DNA of 64,000 nt from Leucocoprinus leucothites. Lineage: Eukaryota; Basidiomycota; Agaricomycetes; Agaricales; Agaricaceae. This document shows, piece by piece, positions 56,845 to 64,000 of the stretch. The position numbers and the translations under genes were made by a program. The notes below the pieces were generated by a model. The model was not told where the DNA came from. It ran no database searches and was given only the letters and a program-made list of their open reading frames with translations. The DNA lies in the NCBI GenBank assembly GCA_013368445.1, contig JAACJO010000002.1:2170001-2234000 (forward strand), in the 5' to 3' direction. Numbering within the stretch: position 1 is the stretch's first letter; every line of letters starts with the position of its first letter.

Positions 56845-57070
56845 CACTCTCCCTTGAGTATTATTCGGGGAGAAAGATTCCTCGTGCCTCTTGGAGCTGT
56901 CCGAGTACATCGTCGTTCGAGTGAGGCCCATTGCTACCTCCACCTATACCACGACCCTATGCGTCTTTACGGCCCGGTCAAGTATGGTTTAACGAGGAGT
57001 GTTGTGGGCGTCTCAACGGTGATCCCTACTCGGGCGGAGGGTGCCGGCAAAGGTTCACCGGAAGGATGTA
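56845..57070. repeat. Structured direct repeat, unit B
   Basis: Copy of unit A. Its main hairpin (56,926-57,009) has the same 84-base length. Two substitutions in the 5' arm (GCCCAC to GCCCAT, and ACT to GCT) keep pairing through G-U wobble. An A18 homopolymer at about 57,087 follows. Confidence 0.6.
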
Positions 57071-57902
57071 CCCGCCTCGGGGCTTGAAAAAAAAAAAAAA
57101 AAAACGGAGAAAAATAATCTAAGCATAAAGGGTCGAAAAACCTGATAGAATCAAAATGGGGAAACGAATGAACGAGCAAAAGTACAAGGTACACTGATGA
57201 TTCATTTTCCTCTTGACTTTACACGTGGTTTCCTTCGCCAGGACGCACCCTTTTCACCTTGTTGAGCTCATGGCTGAGTTTTCTATTTGGAAGGTGGGTG
57301 CCATTTTTCCAAGCAACGAAAGCATCTTAACAATATCACTCGACCAGTGAATGTATCGTTGAGACCGCGCCTTTATGAGTACCCCTCTGAGGTTGAACTC
57401 AAGCTCGGACGGTGAGATATTTTCTGATATTTTGATCTCCTCGCAGAACCTGACGCAAGCCGAATTAGGGATTTTGTGACGACGCGGGTCTGAAGCCTCT
57501 CAGTTAGCTATTCGATCGGAAGAGTTATTCCCTGAACGGAGGGTGTACTCAGCAAGACTCGTATGCCTGCGTTTCCTTCTTCGAATCGTCCTGTCGTACT
57601 AAACTGATCAAGGTTCAGGAGCGCATATTAACTCGGCGAATTGCACGGATAGATATTGGTCTGGGTTTGGATGGATTGAATAACCGTGCCTTACTTCAGT
57701 TTGAGAGAGGTGTTGTGCTGCACTTGCAAGTATGTACTGGGATTGAGAATTATTTTGGAATGATAGTTTGTATAAGACTGCTTATCGATGACAATTGCGC
57801 ATCCTGAGAGATATAAGCGAGGTATCGAACTTTAAGTGTAAATGGCATGAATGAACTACGCTGCATGAACGCCCACCGCGAAGTTGGAACTTTGAAGGGA
57901 TG
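57071..57902. other. Non-coding stretch upstream of POL3
   Basis: No gene recognised. It contains a long A-run, then mixed sequence without repeats or tRNA features visible by eye. Confidence 0.4.
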
Positions 57903-58103
57903 TCAGTCTACATAGATGATGGGATCAAAATCATCGTCATCAAACGCGCTTGTCACCCAGTCACTCATTTTGATGAAACCATTTCCATACCTTTCTCTGT
58001 CCACCGAGACCAACTCTACCTTCTTCTTGTCCTCCGACCTGTGATACCTGATAATTGTCCAAGTTAAATCGCCTACGCTTCCGTTAATTTCACGATATGC
58101 CAT
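57903..58103 (-). CDS. Possible small hypothetical protein, head-to-head with POL3
   Basis: A 66-codon minus-strand frame, [15 protein letters not shown] to an acidic end DDDDFDPIIYVD. Its ATG (58,103) overlaps the POL3 start codon region (58,097) by seven bases. An upstream in-frame ATG at 58,139 would extend it to 78 codons. No family recognised. It may be a chance frame in the POL3 promoter. Confidence 0.25.
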   Translation of the reverse strand: MAYREINGSVGDLTWTIIRYHRSEDKKKVELVSVDRERYGNGFIKMSDWVTSAFDDDDFDPIIYVD

Positions 58104-61100
58104 CGGCAACCAAGAAGAATAAACCGCTCGAGCGAACACGGTAGGTTCTAGCCAACCTTCAAAACCCCACGCGTATATCGCGTCGATAGACGTGTATCAC
58201 TAATCTCTGCATGATCGAATGCCAGGACGCTGACAGATGTTCAAGAAGGGGAAGGTCCTGTCTCCAAGAAGCGGAAACTGGAGAATGGGGCGTCGTTTAC
58301 CTCGCAGGGACTGCAGTCGCAGTCATCTTTCGCGGACGTTCTGGAGAGGCTGAAGAAGGAGGAAGAGACGAATTCAACACGTACGTTTAAGAAATACTAT
58401 CAATAAATATACTAGTATCTGACAGAGCCATAGAGGCGGAAGGAGGTGCTGGAAGTTGGGCGCGTCCTAAGTTAGCGAAGATCGACCCAGACCGGGATAC
58501 AATCAGTAAGTGCAGGAAAATCGTGATAGTGCTCGTATACTGAGATGTTACCAGTATTTCAACAGATAGACGTAGAGGAAGGAGTGGACGGTAGGGGTCA
58601 TTTTGGTATCCGGATGTATGGTGTTACGGAAGTGAGTGATAGACTCCTGGAAGCTGGATTTCTCATCTCATCGCTTTGAAGGAGGGACACAGCGTCATGA
58701 CATACATCACCGACTTTCTTCCCTATTTCTACATTGGAATGCCGCGAGGCTTTCAGGATGAGGATATGACAGCTTTCAAAGATTGCTTGAACGTAGGCAT
58801 TCTTGCCTCCTCTGCGTTTCTTGATTGCTAATTGCCTCAAAGCAACTCGCTGGGGCTGATCTCGTAAGGAAAGTGGAAAAAGTAACAAGGCGCACTCTAT
58901 GGGGTTATAAAGGAGACGATTGGATCCCCTTCCTCAAGTTGACTATCTCGGATCCCAAGAGTCTCCCGAAAATCCGAGATGAGTAATTTCGTGTGGTTTT
59001 GCCGTTTCCAAGCCTGACTCCTCTACTTTTTCCACGTCTCTTCGAGCGTGCAGAGTGCCAATTTAGAGATTTGTTCCCTACTGACCCTGTTCCCACCTTT
59101 GAGAGCAACATCGTTTTCACTCTGAGGTATATGATTGACACTAAGGTATTTTTCTTTACGCCGTTTGATTTGCGCGTTTTGACGGAATTTCAGGTTGTTG
59201 GTATGAACTGGATTGAAGTTCCAGCTGGCAAGTACAAACTAGTCCAAGAGAGTCAAAAGCGCTCTCTCTGCCAGATTGAGCTCCATATGAGGTATTGGAA
59301 GGTTTCTTCACACATGAATGCAGTGGGACTTATCGATTGCAGATACGATGCCTTTATCTCACATGCGCCAGAAGGCGCCTGGCAGAAAATTGCTCCCCTC
59401 CGGACTCTGAGCTTCGATATTGAGTGCGCAGGTAGAAAGGGCATTTTCCCTGAAGCAGAAAAGGATCCGGTTATTCAGATCGCCAACATGGTGACGCGGA
59501 ATGGTATGTGTTATCAAATGATTCATTTCAGTCTTTCGACCCCCTAACCTTATATCAGGGGAAGACAAACCGTTCATCCGGAATATATTCACGCTCAATT
59601 CTTGCGCACACATCGTTGGATCCCAGGTTTTGTCCTTCAACGATGAAGCGAAGATGCTTGAGCAGTGGCGTGCTTTCGTTGAGGAAGTAGACCCGGACGT
59701 CATCATTGGGTATAACGTTGCCGGCTTCGATTTCCCTTACCTGATGGATCGAGCGAAGGCTCTCAAAGCAAGTGCGTTCCCCTTTCTGGGACGATTGAAG
59801 GGTTAGTACTGAGTGTTTACTCCTCTTGTAGTTCGGGGCTGATCATGCAATTGCAGGTGTCAGGACCGAAGTTAAGAGCACACACTTCTCGTCCAGGGCG
59901 TATGGCCAACGAGACTCGAAGGAGACGCCTCTTGATGGTCGTCTTCAGATGGACCTGCTACAGTTCATGCAACGAGAACACAAGCTGCGTAGCTATACTC
60001 TCAACTCTGTTTGTGCGCAATTTCTGGGGGAGCAGAAGGAAGACGTACACCACTCTGTTATCACGGAGCTGCAGAATGGAACGCCTGAGTCTCGACGTCG
60101 TCTGGCAGTGTACTGTTTGAAGGTTTGAACATTTCCGTTTGCATGGAGTTTGAGTCTCAATTACTCGCCACGCAGGACGCATACCTACCTCAAAGGTTGA
60201 TGGATAAGCTGATGTGCTTCGTCAATTATACGGAAATGGCGCGTGTAACGGGCGTTCCATTCAACTATCTCCTATCTCGTGGCCAAAGTATCAAAGTGCT
60301 TTCGCAACTTTACAGAAAGGCGAACTCGGAGGGATATGTTATTCCTTCACTTAAAGGAGAAGGTGAGTGGTTGAGGACTTTATGGAAGGACAAATACTTA
60401 ATTGAGTCCCCATAGGTACTGACGAAGCATACGAAGGAGCGACTGTCATCGAACCTCAAAGAGGTTACTATGACTCGCCCATCGCAACGCTTGATTTCAG
60501 TTCGCTATACCCTTCCATCATGATGGCCCATAATTTGTGCTACACCACTTTGTTGGATAAGACTACTGTTGATAGGCTTAATCTTGTCAAGGATGTCGAC
60601 TATATCAAGACACCAAACAATGGTATGTTTCATCGGCTGTACACTGTTCTGTACTTATCTTCGTTAGATTTCTTTGTGAAAACCAACAGACGAAAAGGCC
60701 TTTTACCAACAATTCTTGAAGATCTCATTTCCGCTCGAAAACGCGCCAAGGCCGATCTCAAAAGTGAGAAGGATCCGTTTAAGAAGGCTGTGTTAGATGG
60801 TCGACAGCTCGCTCTAAAGGTATCTCGTATGTTCATGTGTTCAACGACACCCCTCTTGACAAAACTTTTTCAGATTAGTGCCAACTCGGTATACGGTTTC
60901 ACTGGCGCTACGATTGGCAAGCTTCCATGTTTAGCGATCTCTTCTAGCGTTACAGCGTATGGTCGACAAATGATTGAGAAGACTAAACAGGTAGGAATGC
61001 CTCTTGCCTATGCTTCCTATTTGCTGAAAGCTCTGTAGGAAGTAGAGACTGAGTATTGTATGGCAAACGGGCACGATCATGATGCACAAGTTATTTACGG

Positions 61101-62578
61101 TGACACCGATTCTGTTATGGTGAAGTTTGGGCCCAAGGATCTTGCAAAAGTCATGTCCCTCGGTAAGGATCAGAACACAATAAACGTGCGCCATTTTTCT
61201 GACAAACCACTTGTAGGAAGTGAAGCCGCTGAGCTCGTAACCGCGAAATTCATCAAGCCTATCAAACTTGAGTTCGAAAAGGTGTACTGGCCGTACCTGC
61301 TTATCAGCAAGAAGCGATATGCAGGGCTGTATTGGACTAAAGTCGAGAAGTGGGACAAGATGGATTCCAAGGGCATTGAGGTATAATACCTGCTACCCAG
61401 CCGGGCTCGCTGACTGACATATCTTCGCAGACCGTGCGTCGAGACAACTGCAGACTTGTTTCCACTGTCATCGAGACAAGCCTACACAAGCTTCTGATTG
61501 ACAGAGATGCCAAAGCTGCAGAGAGGTTGATCAAACATTTTATCATTGTTGATGCTTCACCTTACTCTTTATCATAGCTACGTCAAACAAGTGATTTCAG
61601 ACCTATTGCAGAATAGGGTCGATATGTCCCAGCTTGTGATCACCAAGGCATTGGCAAAGACGGGTCAGTAAACACCACTCTCCTTCCAATGGTCTGTATG
61701 AACCTGACTCCTTACCGCAGACTATATTGGGAAGCAAGCACACGTAGAACTCGCAGAGAGGATGAAACAACGGGATGCCGGTTCTGCGCCCGCTTTGGGA
61801 GACCGTGTTGCCTATGTCATCATCAAAGGAATCAAAGGTAGCCTGATCGGATCACCGAGCATCGAAACGTCGCTAACTCATCTTAGGTGCTGCGGCGTAT
61901 GAGAAGTCCGAAGATCCTCTCTACGTGCTTGAGAACAGCATTCCGATTGATACCAAGTACTATCTTGAAAATCAGCTGTCAAAGCCTTTGATGAGGATTT
62001 TCGAGCCTATCCTCGGGGACAAGGCCAGTTCCCTGTGTATGTCTGCTCTCCTGCAATCTGGAAAAGTCGGAGCTACGGCTTACTTCACCCACAGTGTCCG
62101 GTGACCATACAAGGTCAATACAGATAGCCACACCGACTGTAGGTGGCCTGATGAAGTTCGCCGTCAAAACTGTCACTTGCCTTGGCTGCAAGACGGCATT
62201 GCGACCGAACAACAGTGTTACTAGTGAGTCCCTTCATCTCTTCTTGGCGATATGGGACTAAGACGGGCTGCGATTAGATGGTGCTGTTTGCAATAACTGT
62301 CGCCCTAGGATTTCCGAGCTGTATCAGAAACAAATAATAACAACTTCAGAGCTACAAGTACGATTTGCTCGGCTATGGACTCAGTGCCAGCGGTGTCAAG
62401 GTTCTTTGCATCAGGTATGCGATTTGTTTCCCGTTCCATCTCCGTCGTCTGACAACAACGCCAGGACGTCCTGTGCACAAGTAAGGATTGCCCGATATTC
62501 TACATGAGAAAGAAGGCGCAGAAGGACGTTGAAGACGCAAATGGGGTTCTGGAACGTTTTGATGAGGAGCTTTGGTGA
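58097..62578 (+). CDS. POL3: DNA polymerase delta catalytic subunit
   Basis: Replicative B-family polymerase with 3'-5' proofreading; acts in the nucleus on lagging-strand synthesis. The ATG at 58,097 ([12 protein letters not shown]) opens a gene of about 20 short exons; the first are 58,097-58,140, 58,226-58,380, 58,428-58,505, 58,555-58,631 and 58,682-58,792. A basic SKKRK motif near residue 27 may be a nuclear signal. [11 protein letters not shown] and [15 protein letters not shown] mark the N-terminal domain. Exonuclease motifs are SFDIECAG and [12 protein letters not shown]. Polymerase motifs are [19 protein letters not shown] (A), [11 protein letters not shown] (B) and YGDTDSVM (C), followed by KKRYAGL. 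The C-terminus has CysA (CLGCKTAL...CNNC) and CysB (CQRCQGSL...CTSKDC), which binds a 4Fe-4S cluster in the family. Stop TGA at 62,576-62,578. All catalytic residues seen are intact. One junction near 58,979-59,042 needs either a 30-base intron or a non-obvious acceptor. Confidence 0.95.
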
Positions 62579-62748
62579 TCGCATGTCATGATAGTTCTCC
62601 CATATTTCAGTATTTCTCCTCTCGCTTTCTTAGGTGTCATCTTTTTGGATTGACTGTGATACATTGACATTGTATATTAGTAATTTGTTTATGGTTCACT
62701 CAGATGATAAACTCTGAACCATAATTCTGGCGGCGATTCGCCGCGACT

Positions 62749-63454
62749 TCATAAGTGACTTCTGATCCTCTGAGAGAACTGTTCGTCTCGCTGTGCTGCG
62801 AGTTGGAGGATGTAGGGATTCGTCCATCGTTGTTTAACGAGTTGAGAAATGGTCAGGTACTTGGCACCTCTAACACGGCCAAGGCAATTCTACGAGCAGA
62901 GTACACATTATTAACTAGTGTTTGGGTTCTGAAAGAAGAATGACTTTACCTTGGACAGGCAGTCACAGGTAAAGGGCTGGTCCATGTCCCATTCCGTGCT
63001 TGGATAGAAGAACGTCACCGATTCACCGGACTGTATGCATTTGAGAGCGCGGATATGCCAGTCGCTGGGGTTGGGGGACGAGAGGTCAAATGCGATATTT
63101 GGGTCGCAAGAATGGTTGACTGTTAGGTTTTATTGGGTGCATGGGTGCGACTGGAATTTGTGGATCGGCGTACTGTAAACTAAGTCGGAATTCAACTCGA
63201 TGTGATCGTCTGATCCTGGACCACATTGTACCGAGGTGTAGGCTTTGGGTCCTCTAGTCAGTCGGGAGGCATCCAGTGGGACTAGATATTCGCCTGCATT
63301 GAATGCCTGTGGTTGAAATGAGCTTGGTGATCGTTAGGAAAGGTTATGTTCTTACCCGGGTAGACCGCAAGCATGAGCTGAATTCTCCATCACCAAAGTC
63401 GACGATGAATTGGGGGTATGTAGGAATGTATCCGATCTTTGACGGTTTGGGCAT
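62749..63454 (-). CDS. Small SET-domain protein
   Basis: Four exons on the minus strand encode about 180 residues. The ATG at 63,454 starts MPKPSKIGYIPTYPQF; exon 1 ends CLRSTR before gtaaga. Exon 2 reads AFNAGEYLVPLDASRL and continues to IELNSDLVY. A split codon then gives INHSCDPNIAFDL, the SET NHSC motif, followed by GESVTFFYPSTEWDMDQPF and CDCLSK. The last exon begins NCLG, a post-SET-like Cys pattern, and ends RIRSHL with the stop at 62,749. The family comprises protein lysine methyltransferases using S-adenosylmethionine; substrate unknown. It converges on POL3, with 170 bases between the two stops. The N-terminal start is the least certain part; an upstream exon beyond 63,460 is possible. 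Confidence 0.8.
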
Positions 63455-64000
63455 GGTTGATACAGTTCGTGAGGTAGTGGAGATTAAATATTTTGTGATA
63501 AGTCGGATATCATCCTGTATTCCAGTCGGTGCGTGTAGAGACATCTAGGGACTGGTCGGGATCACTGGAGAAACATCGGATGATCGCCAGGTTCTCGGAT
63601 ATCCTACGGTTCTGGGTCAACGTGGTCGAGGCGATGTAGAAGCGCACGTTCATAGTCGCAATGACATGTTTATGGATGCTTCCTACCGCCACTCTGCTGG
63701 GTTCTTTGTCCGTAACCGTATTTTTGCTTGGGAATTGAAGCTCTCAGCAGCCAATGTGGTCGAATAATCCGATATCAGGGTTATATCATTTCATGCGAGT
63801 AAGCCGCCACTTCCCCGGACGCTGTTTAGTCGGGAACCGGGTGAGCTGGATTTCATTTGATCCGACGCGAAAAGGATCTATGACATCACGCGTACTTCCA
63901 GGGTAAGGGTTATAACTGATATATGGGGTTATGGATTGGTAAACCTAACCTTAGGAAATCAAGAACTGTACAGTTCCATCAAATCCACCACCACAACATA
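63455..64000. other. Region upstream of the SET gene
   Basis: No supported gene. It presumably holds the SET-gene promoter. An intron-like end (CTAACCTTAG) at about 63,947-63,956 may belong to a gene that continues right of the window. Confidence 0.35.

Noticed and set aside
1..64000. CRISPR arrays, operons or bacterial features
   Set aside because: The window is eukaryotic (spliced genes throughout); no regularly spaced repeats of that kind are present.

Overview
The window looks like a basidiomycete nuclear genome, probably Agaricomycotina (family-level placement not attempted). Evidence: about 50-base introns with GT...AG ends in every gene, fungal-type lanosterol synthase, Arp9 and DNA polymerase delta genes, an HGD/HSD-type catalytic loop in the kinases, and chromodomain Ty3/Gypsy and Ty1/Copia retrotransposons.

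Left and centre (1-49,650): six tandem, same-strand copies (one cut by the window edge) of a gene with about 18 exons and about 1,170 codons. The protein is an internal triplication of a helical linker plus a protein-kinase fold: pseudokinase, pseudokinase, apparently active kinase. Five complete copies (1633-6032, 7848-12278, 31543-35945, 36734-41128, 45250-49647) read through without a frameshift. Copies 4 and 5 belong to a recent 7-8 kb segmental duplication that also carried lanosterol synthase (ERG7). The right-hand ERG7 is essentially complete; the left-hand one is a pseudogene with its catalytic region deleted. A third, much older ERG7 exon relic lies behind kinase copy 2.

Between kinase copies 2 and 3 is a nested transposon stack. 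An apparent TA-flanked inverted-repeat element was entered by a Copia element (374-base LTRs, target duplication CACGC), whose leader was entered by a Ty3/Gypsy chromovirus (663-base LTRs that look identical, target duplication AGTGA). The Gypsy element has gag, a -1 frameshift site, pol with a chromodomain, an extra zinc-knuckle ORF3, and a self-priming signal. The Copia polyprotein is one continuous frame broken by seven stops, six explained by CpG-to-TpG change.

Right (52,780-64,000): single-copy housekeeping genes: ERG7 head-to-head with an Arp9-like gene, a non-coding stretch with a duplicated structured element, POL3 (DNA polymerase delta catalytic subunit), and a small SET-domain gene convergent with POL3.

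The strongest candidate for an undescribed system is the tandem three-module kinase family. Its pseudokinase/kinase layout recalls plant tandem kinase immune receptors and JAK kinases. The two youngest paralogs differ mostly in one exon of pseudokinase module 2.
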